A stretch of DNA of 20,418 nucleotides, from IMG/VR virus record IMGVR_UViG_3300021961_000801, positions 1 to 20,418 of that record. One strand, 5' to 3'. Position numbers and translations under genes: made by a program. This document shows positions 1 to 7,566 of this stretch, piece after piece. Within the stretch, counting starts at the first letter, position 1. Each line of letters begins with the position of its first letter. This DNA is from a virus. The notes beneath the pieces were generated by a model. The model was not told where the DNA came from. It was given only the letters and a program-made list of their open reading frames with translations, and ran no database searches.

Positions 1-60
1 GAAGCAATGTTAATTTCAGAAATGGAAACTGGAAAACTAGCTTCACAACAACTCAAATAA
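1..60 (+). CDS. C-terminal end of an upstream gene, probably portal protein
   Basis: An open frame runs in from the left edge and stops with TAA at 58-60, leaving 19 residues that end in ASQQLK. There is too little sequence to identify it directly. In podoviruses the gene just before the scaffold and major capsid genes is usually the portal (head-tail connector), so portal is the positional inference. A gap of 26 bases containing an AAAGG ribosome site separates it from the scaffold gene. Confidence 0.45.
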   Translation, partial: EAMLISEMETGKLASQQLK

Positions 61-86
61 TAATCATAAAAGAAAGGTAATATACC

Positions 87-1091
87 ATGATAGATAATCC
101 CAATAGGGAATCTAAGCCTATCTACAATACTGTAGATCAAGCACAATCTGCATTTGCTAACTTGTTAAACGCCACTGACGAGAGCAGACAGCAGACAACA
201 GAACCAGTTGAAGCAACACAAGACGAGCCTTACGAGGCTAACGAGAGTGAAGTAGAAACTGCGGAAGTTGAAGAACAAAGTCAATCCGAAGATCTAACTG
301 AAGAGGTTAGTGAAGAGGCACAAGAACAGGAAGCTACTTATCAAATTAAAGTTAATGGCAAACCTATTGATGTTACCCTTGATGAACTAATGTCTGGTTA
401 TCAACGAGATGCAGACTATCGTAGAAAGACAATGGAACTAGCAGATGAAAGACGACTCTTACAAGAGGAAGTTTCTAAAGCTAAATCCGAGTCTGATATG
501 GTGGCAAAATTACGACAAGACTATGCGACACGTCTAGGTGAGATTGAAAACTCAATGAAACCTGATGCGAATATTAATTGGGCAAAGTTATATGAAAACG
601 ATCCCGATGAATACCATCGCAAAAAGATTGAAGTTGAGAATAAATCTAAAGCACTAGAAACGATTAAAGCTGAACGTGAACGTGCTATTAAAGAACAGAA
701 TGAAGAACAGATGAAAATCTATAATCAGTATTTAACTGAACAAAAAAGACTTCTATCTGAAAAAGAGCCCGATTACGTTGACCCTGTTAAAGGTGAAGGT
801 TTACGCAAAGACATGACTAGTTATCTTAAAAAAGAAGGCTACTCAGATCAAGAGTTGAACATGATGGTAGATCATCGATCATTCGTGATTGCCAAGAAAG
901 CTATGCTTTATGATAAGATGATGAACTCCAGAGTCTCTGCGAAACAAACCAAAGCAGTGCCAAAAATGGTTCGTAGTGGTACACAGAAAACAATCAACAA
1001 AGACAGTCAAGAAGCCAAGTCGTTAAAATCTCGCTTAAAACAAACAGGATCTATGAGAGATGCTGCTAATGTTCTTAAGCAATTCTTATAA
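87..1091 (+). CDS. Capsid assembly scaffolding protein
   Basis: This 334-residue protein is probably the internal scaffold that guides assembly of the procapsid and is then removed. Residues about 35-80 are rich in Glu and Gln. Residues about 84-120 hold a short beta-like stretch and helix (VNGKPIDVTLDELMSGYQ, then DADYRRKTMELA) that I recognise from scaffolds of marine podoviruses. Residues about 120-220 are highly charged and predicted to be a long helix or coiled coil. The C-terminus is a basic helix ending in LKQFL, the place where scaffolds typically bind coat protein. It lies directly before the major capsid gene, as expected. AGAAAGG precedes the ATG by about nine bases. The family assignment rests on composition, motif and position, not on a search. 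Confidence 0.8.
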   Translation: MIDNPNRESKPIYNTVDQAQSAFANLLNATDESRQQTTEPVEATQDEPYEANESEVETAEVEEQSQSEDLTEEVSEEAQEQEATYQIKVNGKPIDVTLDELMSGYQRDADYRRKTMELADERRLLQEEVSKAKSESDMVAKLRQDYATRLGEIENSMKPDANINWAKLYENDPDEYHRKKIEVENKSKALETIKAERERAIKEQNEEQMKIYNQYLTEQKRLLSEKEPDYVDPVKGEGLRKDMTSYLKKEGYSDQELNMMVDHRSFVIAKKAMLYDKMMNSRVSAKQTKAVPKMVRSGTQKTINKDSQEAKSLKSRLKQTGSMRDAANVLKQFL

Positions 1092-1114
1092 ACAACTAAC
1101 GAAAGGACTAAAAA

Positions 1115-2074
1115 ATGGCTGTACCATCAAATACAGTGTCCGCACATAACAGAGTTGGCATAAGAGAAGATCTCGAGGATGTAATTTATTCAATTTCTCC
1201 TACAGAAACTCCTTTTATGACTAACATTGCTAAAGGAACTGCGGATCAAGTAAAACACGAATGGCAGAAAGATTCACTAGCTGCTGCATCAACAGGAAAC
1301 GCTCAAATCGAGGGTGATGATGTAGGAACTTATGATTCAAGAGCTGCTACAACTAGAGTACAAAACTACTGTCAGATTTCAAGAAAGACAGTTGTTGTAT
1401 CTGGAACAAACAGTGCTGTTAACTCAGCAGGTCGAAATGACGAACTAGCTTACCAATTAGCAAAAATGGGTAAAGAGTTAAAGAGAGACATGGAAGCTAT
1501 CTTAACTAATAACCAAGCTGCTTCTGCTGGTAATGCTTCAACTGCAAGATCACTTGCTGGTTTACCTTCATGGTTAACTAACGCAGTGCGTTCTGCTGGA
1601 ACATCAACAGCTGGTGCTGATCCTACTGGTGACGGATCTGATACTGCTACTGACTCTGACTTATTAGTAGCTTTCTCAGAAGATAACTTAAAAGCAGTTA
1701 TCCTTGAGTGTTACCAAGATGGTGGCGATCCAGATATGATTATGGTTGGCCCATTCAACAAACAAAAGTTCTCTGGCTTTACTGGAAGTGCTACTAAGTA
1801 CAAGAACGTAGAAGATAGAACTATTGTTGCAACTGCTGATATCTATGTATCTGACTTTGGTGAACTATCTGTTGTACCTAACAGATTCCAAAGAGAAAGA
1901 GATGCATTTGTTATCCAATCAGATATGTTTGAGTGTGCTTTCTTAAGACCATTCCAAACAAAAGAATTAGCATCTTCTGGTGATAACGATAAGAGACTAC
2001 TCTTAGCTGAGTACACTCTTGTTGCTAGAAACGCTGACTCTTCTGGTGTTGTAGCTGACTGTACAACTTCATAA
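1115..2074 (+). CDS. Major capsid protein, DUF5309/SU10-like
   Basis: This 319-residue protein is the probable major coat subunit with an HK97-type fold. Residues 16-56 carry the family-like start: a helix (REDLEDVIYSISPTETPF), then a strand and W50-x-x-D53. The middle contains a Gly/Ala/Ser/Thr-rich stretch (about 134-175) that could be a surface loop, and the C-terminal part has long strands. This pattern matches the DUF5309 family, which includes the phage SU10 capsid protein. The position directly after the scaffold agrees. AAAGGA precedes the ATG. A strong hairpin follows the stop codon, which fits a gene that needs high expression and a downstream drop in transcription. I am confident of the role and fairly confident of the family. 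Confidence 0.9.
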   Translation: MAVPSNTVSAHNRVGIREDLEDVIYSISPTETPFMTNIAKGTADQVKHEWQKDSLAAASTGNAQIEGDDVGTYDSRAATTRVQNYCQISRKTVVVSGTNSAVNSAGRNDELAYQLAKMGKELKRDMEAILTNNQAASAGNASTARSLAGLPSWLTNAVRSAGTSTAGADPTGDGSDTATDSDLLVAFSEDNLKAVILECYQDGGDPDMIMVGPFNKQKFSGFTGSATKYKNVEDRTIVATADIYVSDFGELSVVPNRFQRERDAFVIQSDMFECAFLRPFQTKELASSGDNDKRLLLAEYTLVARNADSSGVVADCTTS

Positions 2075-2091
2075 GTGATATAGTATAATCA

Positions 2092-2117
2092 AGGGTAGGG
2101 GGATTTTCCCCCACCCT
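2092..2117 (+). terminator. GC hairpin after the major capsid gene, likely attenuator
   Basis: The arms AGGGT-A-GGGGG and CCCCC-ACCCT pair over ten base pairs with a single bulged A at 2097. An extra A-T pair closes a TTT loop. This is the most GC-rich short stretch near the capsid gene and lies in the 66-base gap before the next gene. It is followed by TACTAATTT rather than a clean T-run, so termination may be partial, or the hairpin may protect the 3' end of the capsid mRNA. T7 has its late terminator just after gene 10, a comparable position. Confidence 0.65.
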
Positions 2118-2140
2118 ACTAATTTAAAAAGGAGTAATAA

Positions 2141-2335
2141 ATGAAAGTATTTGATAAAGGTGCATCTTACAAAAAAGGTTCTAAGAAATCTGCTGTAATG
2201 CAAGATGGCCCTCATTCTGGCGGTAAAGCTAAAGTTAGCAAAAGAAATACACCTGGTGCTAACAAGATGATGATGACTAAAGGAAACCAAAAAGATCCTA
2301 TCCAAGATATGATTAACAAAGCAATCAATGGCTAA
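2141..2335 (+). CDS. Small basic protein of unknown function
   Basis: This 64-residue protein is very rich in Lys, Gly and Ser, with a MMMTKG patch and a short amphipathic C-terminal helix (IQDMINKAI). No transmembrane segment or cysteine is visible. The AGGAG site seven bases before ATG is strong, and the stop overlaps the next start by eight bases, so it is probably translated. It lies in the head region right after the capsid hairpin. It could be a minor DNA-binding virion protein, but that is only suggested by its charge. I do not recognise the family. Confidence 0.7.
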   Translation: MKVFDKGASYKKGSKKSAVMQDGPHSGGKAKVSKRNTPGANKMMMTKGNQKDPIQDMINKAING

Positions 2336-2651
2336 AAAATTAAAACTATCAAATCCTGGTGATGTAATTGAAACCAACTTCTATATTGATGAAGCTGCCG
2401 ATAAATATTACATCGAGGATAAAATTGATGCAAAACCTATTATAGAACGTAATAAGGAATTACAGAAAGAAGATATCAATAAACATAGAGACTTCAAATA
2501 TGTAGCTAGTATTCCTTTAACAGTATTTTATAATATGCAAAAACAAGGGATTATTTCTAAGACTGGTAAAGTCCAAGACAGAGTGGCATTTGCTAGATTC
2601 TTAAATGATCCAGACAATAAATATTTAAAGGTAACAGATAAGAGAATCTAA
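2328..2651 (+). CDS. Conserved hypothetical head-region protein
   Basis: This 107-residue protein is mixed alpha/beta and charged. The C-terminal half (about 57-107) resembles a segment I have seen in marine phage proteins near capsid genes. It reads as IPLTVFYNMQKQGI, then a FLNDPDNKYLKVTDKRI tail in which NDPDN is the striking part. The function of that group is not known to me. It starts inside the end of the previous gene and its TAA overlaps the ATG of the adaptor gene (TAATG at 2649-2653). That fits a head-completion or minor capsid role, which is inference from position. Confidence 0.7.
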   Translation: MAKKLKLSNPGDVIETNFYIDEAADKYYIEDKIDAKPIIERNKELQKEDINKHRDFKYVASIPLTVFYNMQKQGIISKTGKVQDRVAFARFLNDPDNKYLKVTDKRI

Positions 2652-3280
2652 TGGCACTATCAACATTCGCTGATTTAAAAACAAGCATTGCAAACTATCT
2701 GAATAGATCAGATTTAACATCTGTTATTCCAGATTTTATTACGTTAACAGAAGCAAAGTTAAATCGTATTCTTCGTATTAGACCAATGCAAAAACGTGTA
2801 TCGACTACTCTAACTTCTGGTGATGCGTTTGTTGATTTACCTAATGATTTTTTAGAAGCAACACAAATCTTTATTGATAGTAATCCTAATAAAGTTTTAA
2901 ACTATGTTAATGCAAATCAGATTGAATTAGAGAATATACAAGAATCAAGCGGTACTCCTTCTCAATACACCATTACAGGTGATGAGTTTCAATTATCTCC
3001 TATTCCTGATTCTGCTTATACCTTAAAGATTTCTTATTATGCGAAGATACCCGCATTATCAACATCAAATACTTCTAATTATTTATTAGCAAGTTACCCT
3101 CAAGTTTACTTATATGGTTCTTTATTAGAAGCACAACCTTATATTGTAAATGATGAAAGAATAACAGTTTGGATGAGTCTCTTTAATGAGGCGGTTCAAT
3201 TAATTAATCGTGATGACGAGCAAGGTAGATACTCTGGTAGGACTGCTTTTGCGATGAAGAACGATACAGCAAACCCATAA
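2651..3280 (+). CDS. Head-tail adaptor protein
   Basis: This 209-residue protein probably forms the ring under the portal that joins head to tail. The N-terminal segment (STFADLKTSIANYLNRSDL, residues 4-22, then a helix TLTEAKLNRILRIRPM at about 48-63) is the familiar start of phage adaptor proteins. A beta-rich middle follows, with a strand pair around TLKISYYAKIPALS, and the C-terminal helix carries the LYGSLLEAQPYI pattern seen in the same group. The length fits the family. It is coupled to the previous gene by TAATG and sits between capsid and tail genes, as expected. The role is fairly certain, the exact subfamily is not. Confidence 0.78.
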   Translation: MALSTFADLKTSIANYLNRSDLTSVIPDFITLTEAKLNRILRIRPMQKRVSTTLTSGDAFVDLPNDFLEATQIFIDSNPNKVLNYVNANQIELENIQESSGTPSQYTITGDEFQLSPIPDSAYTLKISYYAKIPALSTSNTSNYLLASYPQVYLYGSLLEAQPYIVNDERITVWMSLFNEAVQLINRDDEQGRYSGRTAFAMKNDTANP

Positions 3281-3293
3281 GGAGAAATAAACT

Positions 3294-3686
3294 ATGTCAG
3301 CAGCAAGTGATTATTTAGAGAATAAAGTCCTAGATCATTTTTTAGGTACTGCCTCTACAACTGCTCCCACTAATGTTTATATCGCATTATTTACTGCTGA
3401 TCCTACTGATGCTAATAGTGGTACTGAAGTATCAACTTCTGGTACTGCTTATGCAAGACAAACAGCTACTTTTAGTGCTGCCTCCAGTGGATCAACTTCA
3501 AATAGTGCTAATATAGAATTTAGTCAAGCAACAGCAAACTACGGAACTGTTACGCACTTCGGAATATACGATGCGTCAACAGCTGGTAATTTATTGTTTC
3601 ATGGTGCTTTAACAAGCTCTAAAACAATAGAAACAGGAGACGTATTTAAAATTGCAACTGGTAACTTAACAATTACAGTAGCATAA
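3294..3686 (+). CDS. Small beta-rich virion protein, tail or connector component
   Basis: This 130-residue protein begins with a helix (SDYLENKVLDHFLG) followed by an all-beta body rich in Ser, Thr and Ala. The segment PTNVYIALFTADPTD (about 24-38) and the later THFGIYDASTAGNLLFHGAL are hallmarks of a widespread small phage protein often labelled tail fibre or minor tail protein. It is most likely a virion subunit at the connector or tail, but its exact place cannot be read from sequence. A strong GGAG site precedes the start. The next gene begins four bases after the stop with no ribosome site of its own, so it probably depends on translation from here. Confidence 0.65.
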   Translation: MSAASDYLENKVLDHFLGTASTTAPTNVYIALFTADPTDANSGTEVSTSGTAYARQTATFSAASSGSTSNSANIEFSQATANYGTVTHFGIYDASTAGNLLFHGALTSSKTIETGDVFKIATGNLTITVA

Positions 3687-3690
3687 TGTT

Positions 3691-4608
3691 ATGGCAGATC
3701 GAACAGGCCCATTTACTCTTGAAGAAATAAACACCCTTTTTGGGTACACATCCTTAGATGCGTTACCTTATTCATTAGATAATAGTATTTGGCAAACTGC
3801 TACCATTTTTGATGGTAGTGCTTCTGCCTCTTCTGTCGCTTCTGCCACAGCATCCCCTTCGGTTATAAAAACTATAACCGAAACTATTAGTGCCGTTGCT
3901 AGTACAACTTGTACTGCGATTGCTGTTTTACTAGGAAGTTCTAGTATTAATGTTGCTGCCTCTGTTTCCATTACCTCTCAAAGAGTAAGAGATGCTGCTG
4001 CTTCTATTAGTAGTATCTTTACAACAAGTATTTTAGCTTATATTGCTATATTAGCTAGGGCTAGTGTTAATGTTGTAGCATCTACCAATATCAGTTTTAT
4101 TAGAATAAGAAACATTACTTTATCTATTTCAAGTGCTGCTTCAGTATCGATTGCTTATGTAAGAATTAGAGATGCTGCATCCAGTATCAGTAGTGCAGTC
4201 ACCACATCATTAGATGTAATTAGACAACGAATAGCAGATTCTTCTGTTAATGTTGTTGTTAGTTTTAGTATTTTAGCAGGTATTGTTGCTTCTGCTTTAG
4301 CTTCTATTAGTTCTGCTGTTACAACTAGTGTTCTAGGAAGTGCTATTTTTCAAATGGCTAGTAAAACTATTAACACTATTTTTAGTGCTACCAATAACGG
4401 AGTCATTAAAGGAGAATACCCTGTCTTAGAAAGTGGTGCAGAAACTTATACAACCTTAACCTCTTCTAATACAGAGACTTACACAGAATTAACATCAAGT
4501 GCTAGTGAAACTTATACAGATCTAACATCTGATGAAACAGAAACATATAGTGATATAATCAGTTCAAACACAGAAACCTATGAGGAATTAAATAATGCCG
4601 TTTATTAA
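3691..4608 (+). CDS. Two-tier tandem-repeat structural protein
   Basis: This 305-residue protein lies between head-tail and nozzle genes and is probably a virion component. Residues 1-43 are a non-repeat head (FTLEEINTLFGYTSLDALPY). Residues 44-223 are nine tandem units of exactly 20 residues, built from Ser, Ala, Val and Ile with occasional Arg, for example SSINVAASVSITSQRVRDAA. Residues 224-250 are a linker. Residues 251-305 are five units of exactly 11 residues, each starting ETY, and the protein ends with the last unit. There is no clear ribosome site, so it likely relies on coupling with the gene four bases upstream. Its last 14 bases overlap the next gene. A fibrous or solenoid fold is likely; I know no function for it. 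Confidence 0.7.
   Translation: MADRTGPFTLEEINTLFGYTSLDALPYSLDNSIWQTATIFDGSASASSVASATASPSVIKTITETISAVASTTCTAIAVLLGSSSINVAASVSITSQRVRDAAASISSIFTTSILAYIAILARASVNVVASTNISFIRIRNITLSISSAASVSIAYVRIRDAASSISSAVTTSLDVIRQRIADSSVNVVVSFSILAGIVASALASISSAVTTSVLGSAIFQMASKTINTIFSATNNGVIKGEYPVLESGAETYTTLTSSNTETYTELTSSASETYTDLTSDETETYSDIISSNTETYEELNNAVY
3820..4359 (+). repeat. Nine 60-bp repeats coding 20-residue units
   Basis: The coding sequence for residues 44-223 repeats with a 60-base period, clear in protein and still partly visible in DNA. The word TTAATGTTG starts at 3947, 4067 and 4247, spaced 120 and 180. The word CTTCTATTAG starts at 4001 and 4301, spaced 300. Units alternate loosely between a SISS-type and a SVNV-type opening. 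No unit is shortened or lengthened, which points to structural constraint on the period. Confidence 0.85.
4441..4605 (+). repeat. Five 33-bp repeats coding 11-residue ETY units
   Basis: ETY occurs at residues 251, 262, 273, 284 and 295 of the repeat protein, an exact period of 11. The consensus is ETYxxLTSSxT. The fifth unit (ETYEELNNAVY) ends exactly at the stop codon, and its DNA also contains the start of the next gene at 4595. The third codon bases differ between units, so the repeats are old or diversified rather than freshly duplicated. Confidence 0.85.
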
Positions 4609-6031
4609 ATTTGGAGAATTATTACCTGACTTACCAGCCTACAGAAATCCTGGTTGTTTACAGGCTAATAATGTTATTTCTTATGGGGATGGGTATAAAC
4701 CTTTTAATACTCTTGCTACCTTTTCTAATGCCCTAACGAATAGAGCACAAGGATTTGCTAACTTGGTGGCTACCGATGGAAGTAGAAAAATATTTGCTGG
4801 TGATGGTTCTAAACTATACCAATTAAGTAATTCTACTTTTAGTGATGTTTCTAAATCAGGTGGATATACTGTATCTCAATTCGACCAATGGAAATTTACA
4901 ATCTTTGGTAACACTGTTATCGCTGCTGCGTTAGGTCAAAACTTACAAAAATTTGTTATTGGTACAGATACTGTCTTTTCAGATTTAACATCTATTCAAG
5001 CAAAGTTCTTAACTGTAGTTAAAGATTTTGTTTTTACAGGATATAATTCTAGTCAATCTCAAAGAGTTCGTTGGTCTGCTTTAAACGATCCAACTGACTG
5101 GTCACCTTCTCAAGCAACTCAAGCTGACTATCAAGACTTAGTAGGAGATCATGGCCCTGTTACTGGAATTAATGGTGGTGAATTTTTAACTGTATTTATG
5201 CAAAGTGCAATCTTTCGAGGAGACTATGTCGGTACTCCTTTGATCTTCCAGTTTACTAAAGTTAATAATACTCATGGTGCTAGTCAACCAGGCAGTATTT
5301 GTAGTTTAGGTCATTTAAGTTATTATCTTTCAGAAGATGGTTTTTACATGTTTGATGGTAGGGTATCAACTCCTATTGGTGCAAACAAAATTAATAAGTA
5401 TTTTTTTGATGATTATAATATTGCTTATGCTGATAGAATTTGTAGTTCTATTGATCCACTAAACAATTTAATTGTGTGGGCTTATGCTTCTAATGAATCG
5501 GATGGTGTGTTAGATAAATTAATTATGTATAACTACACAACTCAACGATGGACTACAGCAGATGTTAATTTGCAAATGTTAGGTCAAGCACAAACACCTG
5601 GATATACTTTAGAGCAAATGGATGATATTGATAGTAGTATTGATAATCAAACAGTTTCTTTTGACTCTCCTCTTTGGGCTGGAGGTAGAATAACCTTCTC
5701 TGCTTTTGACAATAATAAAAAATTAGGTGTGTTTACTGAAGCTCCTAATACTGCTTCTTTTACAACAGGTGAATTAGACATGGAAGGAAGAAGATCTTCT
5801 ATTAGAAATATTCGCCCTATTATTGATGGTGGTACTGTAACAGTTCAAGTAGGTTCAAGAGATAAACAAGGAGGAACTGTTAGTTATGGAAGTACAGTTT
5901 CCTTAACAGCTTCAGGCGATGCTCCTGTTAGAAAGACAGGAAGATATCATCGTTTTAAAACAAACATTACAGGAAGTTTTACTAACTCTTATGGAGTTGA
6001 AGTAGAATTAGTTGCAGAAGGTAAGAGATAA
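4595..6031 (+). CDS. Tail nozzle / DNA stabilisation-like protein
   Basis: This 478-residue protein is largely beta strand, with repeated short hydrophobic strands separated by Gly and Asp turns (GDGSKLYQLSNS, DGFYMFDGRVSTPIGANKIN). This pattern fits the beta-propeller nozzle or packaged-DNA stabilisation proteins (P22 gp10-like) that close the short tail. The N-terminal FGELLPDLPAY with NPGCLQANNVI is typical of that group in my memory. The last 90 residues form a separate beta domain ending VEVELVAEGK. It follows the repeat protein with a 14-base overlap, and GAGGA precedes the ATG. The role is likely; the precise family is inferred from pattern and position. Confidence 0.65.
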   Translation: MPFIKFGELLPDLPAYRNPGCLQANNVISYGDGYKPFNTLATFSNALTNRAQGFANLVATDGSRKIFAGDGSKLYQLSNSTFSDVSKSGGYTVSQFDQWKFTIFGNTVIAAALGQNLQKFVIGTDTVFSDLTSIQAKFLTVVKDFVFTGYNSSQSQRVRWSALNDPTDWSPSQATQADYQDLVGDHGPVTGINGGEFLTVFMQSAIFRGDYVGTPLIFQFTKVNNTHGASQPGSICSLGHLSYYLSEDGFYMFDGRVSTPIGANKINKYFFDDYNIAYADRICSSIDPLNNLIVWAYASNESDGVLDKLIMYNYTTQRWTTADVNLQMLGQAQTPGYTLEQMDDIDSSIDNQTVSFDSPLWAGGRITFSAFDNNKKLGVFTEAPNTASFTTGELDMEGRRSSIRNIRPIIDGGTVTVQVGSRDKQGGTVSYGSTVSLTASGDAPVRKTGRYHRFKTNITGSFTNSYGVEVELVAEGKR

Positions 6032-6351
6032 TGCCTAGTTATAACTATCTTAGTGTGCCTACTTATATGCAAGACAAAGACGAACATCTTCGTCAAGCAG
6101 CTAATGCTATTAATGGATTAAGAGATGGAAAAATTAACTCTACAGGAGAGGTTACTTTAACGAATAGTAGTGCGACAACTACATTAACAGACGCAAGAAT
6201 AGGTGGAGATAGTATCATATTCTTAATGCCTGTTAGTAGTGCATCAGCCTCAGAAAACTGGTATATTACAGGAATAGGAGATGGTACAGCAATAATTAAC
6301 CATTCTTCTGCTGCAACAACTAGAACTTTTAAATATGCCATATTCGGATAG
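6031..6351 (+). CDS. Small tail-associated protein
   Basis: This 106-residue protein starts with a helix (DEHLRQAANAINGLRDG, about 17-33) and continues as a beta sandwich-like part with a Thr/Ser run around 45-55. The organisation of a short trimer-forming helix followed by a small beta domain is common in stem or fibre-base proteins. It is joined to the nozzle gene by TAATG and overlaps the next gene by 17 bases. A tail-tip or fibre-base role is inferred from shape and neighbours only. Confidence 0.6.
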   Translation: MPSYNYLSVPTYMQDKDEHLRQAANAINGLRDGKINSTGEVTLTNSSATTTLTDARIGGDSIIFLMPVSSASASENWYITGIGDGTAIINHSSAATTRTFKYAIFG

Positions 6352-6745
6352 TGTTTGCGTACAAGTAGACCCAGAAGATTTAGACTTTATTTGGTCACAA
6401 GTTGAACCCCAAATATCAAGAGCACTCGAAGGATCGTATAGTGCTTATGATATAATGAAGAATATAAAGGAAAATCGTATGCAACTATGGATTAGTTGGA
6501 ACGATGGTATAGAAGCCTCCTTTGTCACAGAAGTATGTGACTATCCTCAAAAGAGGGTAATGCGATGGGTTTTAGCTGGTGGTTCAAATATAGAGAACTG
6601 GGTAGGCCCAATGAAAGTAAGAGTAGAAGATTGGGCAAAAAGGAATAATTGCCAACGATTAGAGATTGTTGGAAGGAAAGGATGGACAAAAATCTTGAGA
6701 GACTATAAACCTCAAGCAGTGTATTTTGTAAAGGAAATAGAATGA
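6335..6745 (+). CDS. GNAT-like protein in the virion operon
   Basis: This 136-residue protein has the strand and helix order of an acetyltransferase-type (GNAT) fold. It has helices at about 12-45, antiparallel strands (MQLWISWNDGIEASFVTEV, then VMRWVLAGG), a helix carrying WVGPMKVRVEDWAKRNNC, then a strand RLEIVGRKGW and a last helix. A similar fold is reported for small proteins encoded with podovirus ejection genes. No catalytic residue can be assigned, and the usual acetyl-CoA loop (Q/RxxGxG/A) is not clear, so it may be inactive or structural. It overlaps both neighbours (17 bases before, ATGA after), so it is co-translated with the ejection proteins. No obvious ribosome site precedes it. 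Confidence 0.5.
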   Translation: MPYSDSVCVQVDPEDLDFIWSQVEPQISRALEGSYSAYDIMKNIKENRMQLWISWNDGIEASFVTEVCDYPQKRVMRWVLAGGSNIENWVGPMKVRVEDWAKRNNCQRLEIVGRKGWTKILRDYKPQAVYFVKEIE

Positions 6746-7566
6746 GTAAAGGATCAGCACAACAACTACAGACAGGAACAGTAACCCAAGATCCGTCTGC
6801 AATGACAAAACCCTATTATGAAGAGGCTTTAAAAGAAGCAAGAAAACTCTTTAGATCAGGAGCACCACAGTTTTTCCCAGAGGCTACTTATGTACCTTTA
6901 TCTGGTCAAACAGAAGCAGCTCTTAAACTTCAAGAAGAAAGAGCATTAGCAGGTAGCCCATTATTAAAACAAGCACAAGGGCAAGTAGGTGATATATTAA
7001 GCGGTAAATTTCTTGATCCAGAATCTAATCCTTATTTAAAAGCTGCCTATGAAAAAGCTGCTGGATCTGCTCAAGGAACTTTAGGTTCTCAGTTTGCTTC
7101 TGCTGGTCGTTATGGTTCTGGTGCAATGGCAGAAACTGCTGGTAAAAGATATGGAGACATTGCTACTGATATCTATGGTGGTGCTTATGAAAGAGAAAGA
7201 CAAAGACAAATGTCTGCACTTGGTATGGCTCCGGGATTAGCCCAAGCAGACTATTACGATATTCAACAATTAGGAAATGTTGGTCAACAAAGAGAAGCAT
7301 TTGAAGAAGCTAAGTTAGCAGATGCAATGAATCGATTTAATTTCGAACAACAAAAACCTTACACAAAACTAAATCAATATTTATCTGCTCTAGGGATGAC
7401 ACCTGGATATACACAAACATCTCAAACACCTATTTATCGAAGTGCTGGAGCTAACCTTTTAGGGGGTGCTTTAGGTGGTGCTCAGTTAGGCGATTTACTT
7501 GGATTTAGCCCATTTGGTATGGGTGCATCAGCATTAGGAGGAGGCCTACTAGGCCTGTTCGGATGA
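6742..7566 (+). CDS. Ejection (internal virion) protein, small
   Basis: This 274-residue protein is probably carried in the head and expelled with the DNA to help form a channel through the host envelope. The N-terminal 80 residues include SGAPQFFPEATYVPLS and helices. The middle, about 85-200, is Ala/Gly-rich and helical (GSQFASAGRYGSGAMAETAG). The last 45 residues are a Gly/Leu-rich hydrophobic stretch (GALGGAQLGDLLGF, then GGGLLGLFG) suited to membrane insertion. This composition and order recur in marine podovirus ejection proteins. It is coupled by ATGA at both ends, with AAGGA before its ATG. Confidence 0.65.
   Translation: MSKGSAQQLQTGTVTQDPSAMTKPYYEEALKEARKLFRSGAPQFFPEATYVPLSGQTEAALKLQEERALAGSPLLKQAQGQVGDILSGKFLDPESNPYLKAAYEKAAGSAQGTLGSQFASAGRYGSGAMAETAGKRYGDIATDIYGGAYERERQRQMSALGMAPGLAQADYYDIQQLGNVGQQREAFEEAKLADAMNRFNFEQQKPYTKLNQYLSALGMTPGYTQTSQTPIYRSAGANLLGGALGGAQLGDLLGFSPFGMGASALGGGLLGLFG

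Noticed and set aside
2084-2089. TATAAT as a promoter -10 element after the capsid gene
   Set aside because: No acceptable -35 hexamer lies 16-18 bases upstream, so a promoter is not supported.
2069-2377. Minus-strand open frame across the capsid hairpin
   Set aside because: It is antisense to two coupled genes, contains the hairpin as coding sequence, and has no ribosome site or family pattern.
3768-3971. Minus-strand open frame within the repeat protein
   Set aside because: It is produced by the biased codons of the Ser/Ala repeats on the plus strand.
6093-6341. Minus-strand hydrophobic frame
   Set aside because: It is fully covered by a well-coupled plus-strand gene; hydrophobicity comes from the antisense of polar codons.
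7542-7556. AGGCCT-ACT-AGGCCT inverted repeat before the middle ejection gene
   Set aside because: It lies inside a Gly/Leu-rich coding tail where such words arise easily; no further support.
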